Source: Lycocorax pyrrhopterus obiensis (Eukaryota; Chordata; Aves; Passeriformes; Paradisaeidae). From it: DNA of 64,000 nucleotides. The notes under the pieces are model-generated. The model worked only from the letters and a program-made list of their open reading frames with translations. It did no database searches and was not told the origin of the DNA. Location: the NCBI GenBank assembly GCA_014706295.1, contig JACSVZ010000001.1:118634763-118698762 (forward strand), written 5' to 3'. Position numbers and translations under genes: made by a program. Positions 1 through 12,559 of this stretch are shown piece after piece; within the stretch, counting starts at the first letter, position 1; the number at the start of each line of letters is the position of its first letter.

Positions 1-3000
1 TTCAGCTGGGCCTGGGCTGCTTACACCACAAAAAAATAGATTTACATGCTGAATGTATCTTTTCTTTCCCCTCTTAAAACAGATTTCACAGCCCAATGTA
101 CTAGGCCAGTGTCTTAAATACCTTCTTTTGAAAAGGTTTTACAAATATTTTGGGGTTTGTGTGTTAATTTCCTGATTCCAAATCCAAGCTGGGCAGAAGT
201 GAAGGAGGCAGTGCCTGGGCTGGAGCTTGTCCCCAGCCAAAGAAAAGCTTCGTGGGACCCCTCATGCTCCTGGCTGCCCCCAAAACAGAGATCCCGACTC
301 CCCAAGCATCACGCACAAGCCATGGCATCTGCGTTCAAGGAGACCTTTGGATGCGGAATCACAATCATGTCGTGGAAGGATTGCGGCGATGCAAGGCCAG
401 GATGAATGTTTTATTAATTTAACACTCTCGAAGTTTATGTAAGCTTGCACAAAACAACAGAAATTGTAAATAATTACACTAAAAAGAGCAGGAATTCCCA
501 GCCTCTCCCCTGTAAAGGTCAGGAATGACGCCACCTTTGCCAGAAATCCTGCCAGCTGAGAAGGAAAATACCTCCTGCTGAATGGTGGATGCAGCACAAG
601 ATTAAACCAAGTATTTATTCACACTTTTCTGAAAGTCCTTGGTAACTCTCAGCTGCCTTCCCTCCAGGATGAAGGCATTCCTTGCCGGCTGTGGGACAGC
701 ACGGGCATGGGAGTGTCCTCCCAAGACGTGAAGCTGTCTAATCCGGAGGGGCTGGGGTTGGTTCCGTGACAGAAGGACTGTGTCTGCCAAAGATGCCACC
801 GACTCCCAGAAAGTTGCTTTCTGACCCGCTGGGGCTCTCTGCCCAGGAAAAGCCGTACGGAAAGGTCCATGTTTGGAGTCAGCGAGATCAGATAAATGAA
901 GGAAAAGTGCCAAAAGGGATCATGCCAGGTGATTGTATGACATTGTTCTATATTGTCAGTATTTCTCTTCCAATGCTATTGTACATGCAGTGCACAGTAG
1001 TCATGAAGTGTAGCTTGAACAAGCGCTTCTTTGTATTTTCTCAGTGAAAGCAGAGGGGGAGATCGAAGCCTTAAAGACTCTCACTGATTTTAGAAAACAA
1101 GCCTTTAGCAATGCTCCGAGGGCAGGGCTCCACCTGGGCCCTCCGACAGCCCTGTCCTGCCTCCCGGTTGTCCAGCGGAAGGTTGGCAAAGAGCTCGTCC
1201 CACACACGAGGGGAAGCATTTCGGGAGAACCTGGACCCTCTTGCCCAGTGGGGGACGCGAGACAGAAACTACCCCCTGTCCATGGTAGAGCCCCGCGGGG
1301 TGTCCCGGGGACGGGAGCTGGGATGATCCCCGCGTGCCGCACGCGCCTGACACCACCCTGTCCTCTCCCCGTGTCCGCAAAACACCGCGACGCATCCGCT
1401 CTGGAGTTAGCTCTTCACTATGCAAACGGGAGAACCTTCAGCTGGTCACGGATGGGGGCGTGCGCCTGGTTTCCTTGGGATTTGCTGTCAAACTGTTCAA
1501 AACCAACCTAGATGTCGCTACACTTTTTCTCCAGTAACGCTTTAAATCGTTGTGCTTTCGTGTTCTCCGCTCGCCAGCAGAGCACCGGCTGGTTACAGAC
1601 TCTCACGGTCGTTCTGGTCTCAGCTGAACCCCCGTGGCTTCACCTGAATGTGTTACCAAGCGATGGAAGGCACCAAAGGACCGCTGACTTGCATGTGTGA
1701 AATGTGTGAGTGGAATGACATGCAGGCATCTGTCATGTTGTGGCTTCTGTTGTTTGAAACAGAGTAAATCCTGCTTGTGAAACAATTGTCACAAACCAGA
1801 AATATGCCAACAAATGTGTACAAATAACAGTGTTCGTTTTAACAGCAACCAGGACTTGAACTGCAGGGCAAAGGCCGAGGTTCAAACGGAATAAAACCAG
1901 GTTCTGACAGTGAAATTCCCCGTTTCTTGCTGTGCTTGGAAACAAGCAGGATCCTACTGCTGCTTGTCCAGACAGGTGACAGTTGAGTCCAGCTGAAGGA
2001 GGTTGTGGAGTAATTGTAGAATCACAGAATCATTTGGCTGGAAAAGCCTTCCGAGATCATGGAGCCCAACCACTCCCCCAGCACTGCCAAGGCCGCCACT
2101 GACCCTGTCCCAAAGTGCCACATCCACACAGCTTTTAAATCCCTACAAGGACAGGGACTCAGCGGTGCCCTGGGCAGCTGTGCCAGGGCTGGACAGACCC
2201 TTTTGGGGTTTTGCCAGGCCCTGCTTGCACTGGCAGCTCAGCAGGGAGCCCCATCAGGGCTGGCATGGAGACCCAAGTGCCGCTTCCTCTCAGGGCAAAC
2301 CCATTTTACTCCAAGGCTCGTCTCCCAACAGCTGGCTTTGGGCTGAAGTTAATCCAGCTGTAGATCCCAGGGACCCCAGCGGTGTCTGTGTGGCACCCTG
2401 GCAGAGCTGAGCCCTCTCCTGCTGGAACACGCCCATGGTTTCCATGCGGGCAGGGAGAGGCAGGTGCTGCTTGCCCATCCTGTCTGGATCCCTGGCATCT
2501 GCAGCAGGATATACTCGAGCTGTCCTTTCTCCACTTCCAGCTCCGCTGGCACCTCCGTGTGACCGGGAATGCTGCCAGAGGCTGCTCAAGGACTTGTGCC
2601 TGCACTGCTCCCACCCCCTCTGCTCTCACAAATACTGAGGACAATGTGCTGTTTCCTCCGGGAATGTCTTGGCAGAGCCGGGGCAACTAGCCAGACCCAA
2701 TTCCCACCAAAGGGAACAAAGGTATAAAGAGGCTCATTAATAACAGGCTTGAGACAAGACAGGTGAAAACCCATTATTTGCTCTCACTGTAGGAAGATGC
2801 ATCTGCCGGGAGACCGGACTGGGGCTGTTGTTTATTCTTTTAACATAAAACTGATATCCTGCATCAAAGCAGCTAAACTGGATCAGTCCAAATGGCCATC
2901 CAGCTTAGCATCACATCTCCTGCAATGGACATCAGCAGGTTCCTTGTCATGGCAGCTGGGGCCAAGCTCTACGTGAAGGGTCTAATTAAGGAGGAATAAG

Positions 3001-3058
3001 CAGCATCCTCCTCACATGGCTCAGCCACACAACAAGGCTGCTGTATCCTGTTGGACAT
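1..3058. other. Gene-poor left flank, nothing recognised
   Basis: I see no exon that I can assign on either strand. In human the gene head to head with SPCS2 is XRRA1, so its 5' exons might be expected here on the minus strand. I looked for its N-terminal leucine-rich-repeat coding sequence and did not find it. The only identifiable element is a CR1 fragment at 2017-2215. The short open frames here lack convincing splice partners or family resemblance. Confidence 0.5.
2017..2215 (-). repeat. CR1 LINE 3' fragment
   Basis: The plus strand starts with the reverse complement of the CR1 3' tail (agaatcacagaatcatttgg) and continues through the cactgccaaggccgccactg segment. It is 5' truncated, and its 3' end lies at the left. 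Confidence 0.85.
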
Positions 3059-3059
3059 C

Positions 3060-3240
3060 ATAGAGCCATGGAATAGTCAGGGCTGGAAAAGGCCTCCAAG
3101 GTCGTCGAGTCCCCCAGCACTGCAAGGCCACCACTAGCCCCTGTCCCCAAGTGCCACCATCTACACGGCTTTAAATCCCTCCAGGGATGGGGACTCCACC
3201 ACTGCCCTGGGCAGCTGTGCCGGTGCTGGACAACCCTTTC
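3060..3240 (-). repeat. CR1 LINE 3' fragment, left half of a back-to-back pair
   Basis: The tail-like sequence tagagccatggaatag at the left is followed by CR1 body (gccaccactagcccctgtcc). It abuts a second CR1 3' end in the opposite orientation, just upstream of the SPCS2 core promoter. Confidence 0.85.
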
Positions 3241-3244
3241 GGGG

Positions 3245-3357
3245 TCGGACGGGGCTTGGGGCAACCTGGTCTCGTGGAATTTGCCTCTGCCCATGGCAGG
3301 GGGTGGGACTGGATGGGTTTTAGGGTCGCTCCCAACCCAAATCCTGTGGTTCCACGA
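3245..3357 (+). repeat. CR1 LINE 3' fragment, right half of a back-to-back pair
   Basis: The sequence gggcttggggcaacctgg continues into ctcccaacccaaatcctgtg and the tail ggttccacga. This is the last ~110 bp of CR1 in sense orientation. It ends about 40 bp before the ZNF143-like motif of the SPCS2 promoter. Confidence 0.85.
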
Positions 3358-3359
3358 TA

Positions 3360-3508
3360 CGAGCGCCCTCTCCCCGTCATAGGGATGGCGGACGGGACTG
3401 CATTTCCCAGCGTGCCGCGCGGCGCGAGGGGGGCGGGACTTCCTCCCGCACGACCAATCAGAGGCGCCCAAGTGTCGCGGGCGGGGCGGGGGCGGAGGCG
3501 GCGAGAAG
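3360..3508 (+). promoter_or_regulatory. SPCS2 core promoter: SBS/ZNF143-like site, CCAAT box, GC boxes
   Basis: A GC-rich 150-bp block lies immediately 5' of the SPCS2 ATG. Visible elements are an ACTGCATTTCCCAGCGTGCC stretch at 3397-3416, which resembles the ZNF143/THAP11 consensus (ACTACAnnTCCCAGnATGC), a CCAAT box at 3454-3458, and several GGGCGG boxes at 3430-3495. There is no TATA box. This fits a housekeeping CpG promoter. Whether it also fires leftwards is unknown. Confidence 0.7.
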
Positions 3509-6500
3509 ATGGCGGCCAAAAGCGGCCGGAACGGGCTCCTGGACAAGGTACCGCGCGCGGGGCTCCTGAGCTGCCCCGAGCGACCCCCGCCCCGGCCGGG
3601 CCCCCGGGCAGCGCCCCGCCGGCCCCGGCCATCCCCCCGCCGGCCCCGGCGTCCATCCCTCCCTCAGCCCTGGGCATCCATCCTTCACCCTGGGCATCTC
3701 CCCGCCAGCCCTGAGCATCCCCATTCCTGCGTATCCTCATCCCTGAGCATCCTCCCTTCAGCCCTAGTCATCCCCCTCCAACTGCTGTAGGTGCTTGTAT
3801 AAGGAAAAATAAATAGTGGAAAGAATTCTACCCTATTCCCTTACGGCAAAGGGTTTGGCTTCCAATTACTACGTGTGCTAGTTAACCCTGGAAGAAAATG
3901 CTTGAAAAAGCAGCCACCTAAAACATTTGGTACCATACACTGACGTGAAAGCTGTGTCCCAGTTCTCCATGGTTTTAGATCCTTGTGCCCCTTGCTTTTG
4001 TGCCTCATAAACCTCGTGGGCACGCAGTGACATTCACTGTGAGCCTCGTAATTCCCACGTGCCGGGCCTGGGGGATAATTGGGTTTTTCCCTGTGCAGCT
4101 GCAGGGGAAGCAGATCGAGCTTTACATCATATTTTAAAGTGGGGTTTTTTTCCTTCCAGAGGAGGGAAAGGAGCTCTTTGGATTGGTAGTTAATCAATCC
4201 AGCTTGGGAGCTTCCGGAGCAGGAAAATAACACCAGTGAAATTGAGGATTGCTTTACTGGCAGCTAAAATTCCAGCTCCAGTCACTCGACTGTTTGAAAT
4301 AAGGGGTGACTTAGGATACTCAGGACTCAGACTGATGTGTCACTGAAAAATAATGTAGTTCAGGAGAAGGTGGATGCCTTGGAAAAGCTGAGCTGTTGTA
4401 TATGGGAATTGTTACTGGGGAGGGACCCATTCCTGCAGAAGATTTGAATATGGAAGAGTGACAGAGTCCTTTGCTTTTGTTCTGGAGGATGGTTTTAACT
4501 GAAATTCCTTGTTTGTGCCTTTTATTTCTCCCCTTGTACAAAGATAGCTGGGGGTTCTTGAAGTTTTCCTCCATCCCCCAAGAGTCTGTGTGTAACGGTG
4601 TGGCTGGAACGTAGCAAAGGCAGGAATTCAGCCCAACTGTCGCTGCCTGGGGATGGCAGCGGGAGCACCAAATGGAGAAGCAAAATCGGTAAACCTGGTG
4701 TCAGAGCCACTTCAAGCCTGTGACAAGAGGTGTAAGCTGAAACCTGCCCAGGGCACGGGCACGGTGCTGCTCAGGCGGCTTCTGGGTGCAGATTTGCGTC
4801 CGGCCAGGTTTTCCCAACCAGGGAACAGCTGCTTTCTGGTTTGCCTCCTGTCTTGGCGCTCACGACAGGAACGAGCGCGGTGGGATGAAATTCCCCTCAC
4901 TCCCTTTGGTTTCCATTGCAGTGGAAGATTGATGACAAGCCAGTAAAAATTGACAAATGGGATGGTTCAGCTGTGAAAAATTCCTTGGACGACTCTGCCA
5001 AAAAGGTGCGTTCTCTCTCTGCTGAGCTGTTCCTCTTGGGAAACTCTCTGATTTTCTGTTCTGCTTTTCGGGGGTTGGTTGTGCCCGGATCCATGCCGGG
5101 TCTGTGGCATCTCTTGTGATTCCCACGTGTTTGTGCTTAATCGGGATCAATTATCAGGCGCCTGACGCAGACATTAATTCCCCATAAACTTTCTGCTCAG
5201 TTTACCCGTGCCACTGGGATTGTTTCCTTCAAAGCCTTCCCTGAAACAGTGTGTCAAGTTCCTGAAAAGCGCATAACAGACTCAGCTGCCTGTTTCTCCC
5301 ACAGGTCCTCCTGGAGAAGTACAAATATGTGGAAAATTTCCGTTTGATCGATGGCCGCCTCATGATCTGCACAATCTCTTGTCTCTTCGCCATTGTTGCT
5401 TTGATTTGGGATTACCTGCACCCTTTTCCTGAATCCAAACCCGTTCTTGCCTTTTGTGTTGTCTCATATCCTTTACAGATCTTGTCTTGGTTACACCAAA
5501 AGGGTTTTATTTTCCACAAGAACAAAACCCTTCGGGATATTCCCATTTTCAGGCCTGTGGGAATTATACTTCCTGTCGTGTGGAGATCAGCTGACAATCA
5601 GACAGTTTTCATGTGATAGGAAAATTCCTGCCTGTCTGGGCATAATGCCCCTAAATTTGGGTGATCTGAGGGCAGATCTGTTTTTTCATTCTATCCATAG
5701 TCTGGTTACAGACACGTTTGCTTTTCCCTAATACCACAGGTCGGATACTGAGAGGGGAAGGAGAGAATTCCTGCCAGCAGCTCTCTGCAGAGGGATCTGG
5801 ACAGGCTGAATCCGGGGCTGAGGTCACTCCGTGAGGTTCAGCAAAGCAAAGGATTAGTGGTGGCCTTGGCTGGAGGAATGGTGGACTTGAGGAGTGCTTG
5901 GACTCAGTGGTCTCGGAGGCCTTTTCCAACCTCAGCAATTCTGTGATCCTAAGGAGTTTCGTTGTTCCAGGCTGTTCTGGGTGTCTTTCAGAACAGACGG
6001 GTGATTTGTCTTGCAGCACTTGAAATTACTTAATTCCAAAAATGGGGAAGAGGAGTTGCTTGGTCTGTGCTTAGGAAGAATGCCCAGCAACTCCTTCTGT
6101 GGCTTGTTCAGTCTCAATTTTTCCCACTATCTCCCAACAAATGTTAGAGAATCCCAGACTGGTTTGTATGGAAAGGGTCCTTAAAGCTCATCCAGTTCCA
6201 CCCCCTGCCATGGGCAGAGACCCCTTCCACTATCCCAGGTGGCTCCAAGCCCTGTCCATCCTGGCCTTGGGCACTTCCAGGGAGTGAATAATAAATTATT
6301 AAAGTTAAAATTTATTACTTAATTTCTCATGCTAATGAAGCACCAGCCAAACATCCTGTTTGGAATTAAAGTGTCACGAGAAGTGGTTAAACAATGGTGT
6401 CTGAGGGGATCCGAGCAACTTCTCTGCCTAATTTCTGCTTCTCCTTGCACCTTCTTGATTTCCTTAACTTTCTCCGCACGTATTTTGTGATGATGGGAAT

Positions 6501-7146
6501 CCTGACCATTTATACCTCATACAAAGAGAAGAGCATTTTCCTGGTGGCTCACAGGAAGGACCCGGCAGGGATGGATCCCGACGACGTCTGGCAGCTCTCC
6601 TCCAGCCTCAAACGGTACCGTCTGCTCCAGCAGCCCGGGCTTAGCCAGCGGGCACCACTGCCATCCCTCCCTCGCCAGACATCACCCTAAATGCTGCCTT
6701 TTCTTTTGAAACCTACAAATTCTTTCTGCTCCATCAAAGTCCGTGTCCCAGTCTAGGAACGGGAGCGGCTCCAAGTGGTTTTCTGCCACAAACGTTCACA
6801 TTTCACTTCCCTTTAAGGCAGGGTATAAAAACCTTTAACTGTGTTAATTATGAGTGCCCAGGTGGGACCTCCAGTCCGGGAGGGTTTTCCCCTTAAACAA
6901 GAGGGGGATTTCTGTCCCGACTGGGATCCTGCTCTGAGGTCTGTCTGCCCCTCCCGCAGGTTCGATGACAAGTACACCCTGAAGCTGACATTCATCAGCG
7001 GGAAAACCAAACAGCAGAGGGAAGCCGAGTTCACCAAATCCATCGCCAAGTTCTTCGATAACAACGGGACGTTAGTCATGGAGGCCTACGAGCCAGAGGT
7101 GTCTAAGCTGCACGACAGTCTGGCCCTGGAGAGGAAAACAAAATGA
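3509..7146 (+). CDS. SPCS2: Signal peptidase complex subunit 2
   Basis: SPCS2 is the 25-kDa accessory subunit of the ER signal peptidase complex, which removes signal peptides from secretory proteins. Coding exons are 3509-3547, 4922-5005, 5305-5465, 6480-6614 and 6960-7146 (stop TGA 7144-7146). Phases join without error into 201 residues. The human protein is about 226 residues; the difference is a shorter Gly/Ser-rich N-terminus, with only 13 residues in exon 1. Landmarks are [19 protein letters not shown] (from residue 14), two membrane segments (about 60-76 and 88-106) forming a hairpin, and a C-terminal cytosolic domain with the conserved [11 protein letters not shown] and [16 protein letters not shown] segments. 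The ATG sits in gcgagaagATGg and is followed by a clean donor. Intron 3 (5466-6479) is a minor-class AT-AC intron. The human neighbour NEU3 follows in the same orientation. Confidence 0.97.
5785..5950 (+). repeat. CR1 LINE fragment with internal deletion
   Basis: CR1 internal sequence (gggatctggacaggctgaat, then gtgaggttcagcaaagc) is joined to the 3' portion (ggtggccttggctggaggaa through ttttccaacctcagcaattc and tail tgtgatcc). It lies inside the AT-AC intron of SPCS2. Confidence 0.8.
6146..6286 (-). repeat. CR1 LINE 3' fragment
   Basis: agaatcccagactggtttgt at the left is the reversed CR1 tail. The body gttccaccccctgccatggg and ggccttgggcacttccaggg follow. It lies in the SPCS2 AT-AC intron, about 180 bp before the branch point. 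Confidence 0.85.
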
Positions 7147-7189
7147 TTCGGACCCCGCCCGCCTCCCGGGAACCTGCTAAATTAACACC

Positions 7190-7195
7190 AATAAA
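7190..7195 (+). terminator. SPCS2: SPCS2 polyadenylation signal AATAAA
   Basis: A canonical AATAAA lies 44 bp after the SPCS2 stop, giving a very short 3' UTR. A second AATAAA at 7796-7801 could serve a longer transcript. Confidence 0.75.
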
Positions 7196-7199
7196 GTCA

Positions 7200-9200
7200 A
7201 ATGGCAAAGAAAGCGAATCATGGCCTCTGTTTTTGTCCTGAAGTCCTATTGCATTTTGGATAAGCAGGAATTTTAATCTTGGACCCAAGCTTTGTTGAAG
7301 CTCGTGGCTAAGCTTGGTCTGTGTGCCTGCCCTCCTGGCTCTGAGGTGGACCCCAAAGTTGGATTTTGGGGAGCCCCGGGAGGAGAAACACATCACCAAT
7401 GCTGCCCTAGCATCCTCTGCTTTTCCTGGCAGTGCTTTATCACATGGCTCTGTGTCCAGGGGGTTTTACCAATCCCACCTTTCCGTTTTGTGTTAGGAGT
7501 TCAGGACAAAACCCTTCTGTGAAACAACCATCCCCTCGCAAACAAGTTTGCTTTATTTTTGTATTTATCTAATTGGGGGTAGAGGATTGTTTTATATAAA
7601 AACCTTTTATGTGTTGGGGGGGAGAATCAAATATGCTACTTCTGTGTGCTCAGCCACGAAGCTTCCCAGAAAGTGTAAAAGATTTTCCAAGCTGTGTCTG
7701 TCTGTCCTGCGGTTCCCTTGTGGCATCTCCTGTTCCACGCGTCCCTTCTATAAACTGGCATTTTTTAAAAGAGAGATTTTTTGGGTTGATTTTTCAATAA
7801 AAGGGAAGAACAGACATCAAACGTGTCCTGGAGCATATCTGGGGTGTTTTCACGGCTGGGGAGGGAATCCTAGTTCACAGAATTCTCAAGGTTGGAAGAG
7901 TCCTGGCATTCCCCTGGCACCACCACAATCTTGTCGCCTAAACCTCGTCCCCAGGTGCCACATCCCGGCACCAGCGTTTCACCCAGCCAACAGTGCTCCC
8001 ACCTGGGCCCAGGGACTTGGGGGTGACCCTTTCCTTCACAATTTGTGAGGCTTCCTTCATAACTGACTTCCAGCCACGGGAGCTGGGTATCCTGAGGTTT
8101 TGGTATTAAAGACTGAGGAAAGGAGACATTAAGTACCTCAGCCTTTCCTCCCACCCCAGACACAGTGCTGCCCTCCACATCCAGAAAAGGGTAGAGACAC
8201 AGCCCTCCTTTCACTCCCAGTGGATTTAGAGACACCTTTTTTGCTCCAGTTTGGCTTTTGCCCTTCTCGTTTTCTCCCTACATAACCTCACACCATCCTC
8301 ATGGTCCCTCCAAGTTTCCTGCCCTTCCTTCCAGAGCTGATACACTCTATTTTTTCCCCTGAGCTCCACCCCAAGTTCCCTGTTTAACCAGGACCGGCTG
8401 TCTCCTATGCCCCACGGACACAGGCTGCTCCTCGTGCTTTAGGATTTCCTTCTTCAAGCACGTCCAGCCTTCCTGGACTCCTTTGCCCTTCAGGACTGAC
8501 TCCTGTGTAAACCACACCATAGTCAAAACACCCAAAATTCCACCGATGGTACCAGCCTCTAGGCCATGTGTCAATCAGGGTGGTTTTCTTGTTTTCCTGT
8601 TCCTTTCAGTATTCCCCCCTGGTACTGAAGGAATTGAGGACATGACCTGTGCACCTGCTCCTTTGTCCAATTGTCCCTGTGCCCTGAAGTCCCTTTGCAT
8701 TCTCCCAGGTCTTTTTCCTTCATCTCATCTCTTCCAACCCAGACAACAACAGCGGCTAATAGTCAGAGGCGGTACAGACCACGGAGTTTCCTACTACCGT
8801 CCCTTCCCTGGGCCCCAGGGACGGAGCAGACTTCCCTGTGGGATGGGTCTGGTTGGCTTATCACGGCCTCCATTCCCTCAGAAGGCAGTGGATGAAAATG
8901 ACTCATTTTTGTCTTGTAGAGCTGGTTGGGCTTGGATGGCGCATCCCGGGGAACCCCCAGATGGACCTTCATGATCTTCCTCCCTCTCCACACCGGTTCC
9001 ATAGGAGCACCTGGGAAGGCAAGGGCGGCCGGGAGGGGATTCTCCTGGCACTCCAAGCAGGGTCCTGCCTCCATCCCTCTCTTGGCTCCCCTCCTGCCTG
9101 TCGGGGAGAGGGTCGGCAGCGGCTTCACCAGTCAATCTCCTCCTGATATTCCATTCCACCCGCCCCGTAGGAGCGCCGGAGGCTGAGCACATGGCCTGCC
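7200..9200. other. SPCS2-NEU3 intergenic or NEU3 5' region, no exon seen
   Basis: No coding exon is recognised. It holds a possible SPCS2 distal poly(A) signal (7796), a degenerate CR1-like stretch (7873-8040), and pyrimidine-rich sequence at 8100-8750. Sequence becomes GC-rich from about 9190 towards NEU3. A non-coding NEU3 first exon could lie at the right edge, but nothing in the sequence fixes it. Confidence 0.5.
7873..8040 (-). repeat. Degenerate CR1-like fragment
   Basis: It begins ttcacagaattctcaaggtt and continues ggaagagtcctggcattccc, which resembles an old reversed CR1 tail. The match fades quickly, so the right boundary is uncertain. Confidence 0.45.
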
Positions 9201-9420
9201 CACACCTGCACAGGTATTGTCCCTGCTGCCCTCTGGCACCGGCGCTGGATCGCCGCCCGCTTCCTTGGCCCCGCCGAGCGCCTGATCCGGCCCCCCCCCG
9301 CTCCGGGAGCTGCAGGAAGAGGCGGAGCGGGGCGGCCCCGGCGCGGCGGCGGCCGAAGGAGCGGGGTCTGCGGGGCTGCGGGAACGCGGGGAGAGGGGAA
9401 TGCGGGGAGGGTCGCGGCAC
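9190..9420 (+). promoter_or_regulatory. NEU3: CpG-rich segment, likely NEU3 promoter / 5' UTR exon region
   Basis: Dense CpG (cccgctccgggagctgcagg, then ggcggccccggcgcggcggc) stands out from the AT-richer sequence to the left. It precedes the NEU3 start codon by 0.6-0.8 kb. The exact transcription start, and whether an untranslated exon is spliced from here to the 10029 exon, cannot be told from sequence alone. Confidence 0.5.
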
Positions 9421-9830
9421 GGAGGGGAGGGGGGTCGGTGCTTGCGAGGTGTAGGGGGGTCAGGGGACTGGGACTGGGGGGGGTCACGGGGGGGGCTTGG
9501 TGCATGCGGGGTGTAGGGGAGTCGGGCTGTGGGGGTGTCGGGGGGTACACGGGGAGAATCTGGGTACTGCAGGTGGATCGGGGGGATCAGTGCCTGCGGG
9601 GGTGAAGGGGGGTCAGGACACGTGAAGGGGGATGCACGGAGGGGGTGTCTGTCATTGGGGGGGGTCAGTGCATGCTGTGGTGTAGGGGGTTTGTGCTGTG
9701 GGTGAGCGTAGGGTGGGATCCAGGTGGGAGGGGTGCGTGGAGGATTGGGGGTGCATGGAGAGTGGAGGGGTGCATGGGCACAGGGACTCTGGGCTAGGGA
9801 TACCGGGGGAGCTGAAGGGAGTGGAAGCTT
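9420..9830 (+). repeat. Degenerate G-rich minisatellite upstream of NEU3 start
   Basis: Diverged copies of a unit like gggggtcagtgcatgcgggg / tgtaggggggtcaggggact repeat roughly every 30-50 bp. The plus strand has many G3-G6 runs (for example at 9430-9500 and 9655-9690) and is a candidate for G-quadruplex formation. It is probably transcribed as NEU3 5' sequence. Confidence 0.65.
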
Positions 9831-9958
9831 GGGGGTCCTGGTGTGGTGCAGGAGGTGCACAGCCCTTGGGAACAGCCTGGACGTGGGCACCGTGGGTGAA
9901 GCAGGGGAGCCTGTGCAGTGCAGGGGAACTGCATGGACAGGCAGGAAAGCAGGTCTGA

Positions 9959-11449
<1,491 letters not shown>

Positions 11450-11962
11450 AACAGGCCCATTTTAGGCAGTGCAGTCACTCCTGAGCATCGGCAGCCGGAT
11501 CCAGTGAGCACGGCAGTGCCGAGACCTCACCAGGATATTTCAGGTGCACCAGAGACTCAGCATCATGTACCTTTTATTTAATTACGGCTTTTTAATCACC
11601 CGTCAGATGTCTGGTCCGAAATGCCGCTGCTTCTCAAAAATCAGCATTTTTCACCTGGTAGCAGCAGAAAAGCAGAAGGTGCCAGCAAGAGCAGCTGATT
11701 CCCTGAGGAAAAAGTACCCAAAATTCTTGCTTTAGTTAAAAATATTCCAGTTTCTTTGTTCCTGCAGGTGGCAGATAATGCCCAGTTTTTACCATTTTTT
11801 ATCCTGTTTTCTTCACTTGCCTGCTTCAGACTGAGTTTCTCCCTGCCTCCTGGGGGAAAAGCACTCAGATCTTGGGGCGGGGGGTGTTTCATTCTGCTCC
11901 ATAGGAAACAGGTTGTAGCATCCCGACCGTGACAGTGACCTCACAGCCCCGTGCTGCTGTCA

Positions 11963-11968
11963 AATAAA
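11963..11968 (+). terminator. NEU3: Likely NEU3 polyadenylation signal
   Basis: AATAAA lies about 510 bp after the NEU3 stop. It is the first canonical signal downstream on this strand and lies before the P4HA3 tandem-repeat region. Confidence 0.6.
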
Positions 11969-12079
11969 ATCCTCCCAAAACATATGAAATCCAGTCAATA
12001 CTGGGAAAATCCCAACGGAGCCGACCCTGCCCCGGAAGGATGCAGGATGGCCCCGAGCGTGGCACCTCCCACTCCATCC

Positions 12080-12510
12080 TGGTGCTATGTTTTGGGTATG
12101 AGAGGCAGGATGGGGACAGGATGGGATGGGGGCAGGATGGGATGGGGGCAGACAGGATGACTGCAAGGCAGGGTAGGAACAGGCAGGTTGGGCAGAAGAT
12201 CAAATCGAGATGGGCACAGGCAGTATGTGGACAGGGACGGGCAGGATGGGAGCAAGATGGAATGGGGACAGGCAGGATGTGGCCAGAGAAGAGAGGGACA
12301 GAAGACAAAATGGGGACAGACAGGAGCGAGACAGGCAGGATGAAGCTGAGGACGGAGCAAGATGGGGCCAGGACAGAATAGGGAAAGGGGCAGGGACAGG
12401 CAGGATGAGGCTGGGGCAGGACAGGGACAGACAAGAGGAGGACAAGCAGGATAGGGACAGAGGGGCAGGGATGGGGACAGGGACAAGCAGGAAGGGGACC
12501 AGCACCACAC
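12080..12510 (+). repeat. Purine-rich minisatellite (GGGACAGGCAGGAT-type)
   Basis: Diverged units of 14-20 bp around gggacaggcaggatggggac fill the interval between NEU3 and P4HA3. The strand is strongly asymmetric (G/A-rich on plus). The last ATG before P4HA3 exon 1, at 12471, lies in this block and is out of frame with P4HA3. Confidence 0.8.
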
Positions 12511-12559
12511 CGCCCTCCCCAGCCAGCGTGGCGGATCCGGGGCACCCCCCCACCCCTTT

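Larger units (their letters stand above)
5466..6479 (+). other. SPCS2: U12-type AT-AC intron 3 of SPCS2
   Basis: The donor is ATATCCTTTA at 5466-5475, an exact match to the minor-spliceosome 5' splice site. The branch-point element TTCCTTAAC is at 6460-6468. The 3' splice site ends in AC at 6478-6479, 11-12 nt after the branch-point adenosines. Only this junction gives the conserved [13 protein letters not shown] reading (TC joined to G makes a Ser codon). No GT-AG alternative restores the protein. A CR1 (5785-5950) and another CR1 (6146-6286) lie inside. Confidence 0.95.

Noticed and set aside
1..3400. XRRA1 5' exons on the minus strand, expected from human synteny
   Set aside because: I could not find its conserved N-terminal sequence. 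The gene may start further left or be absent.
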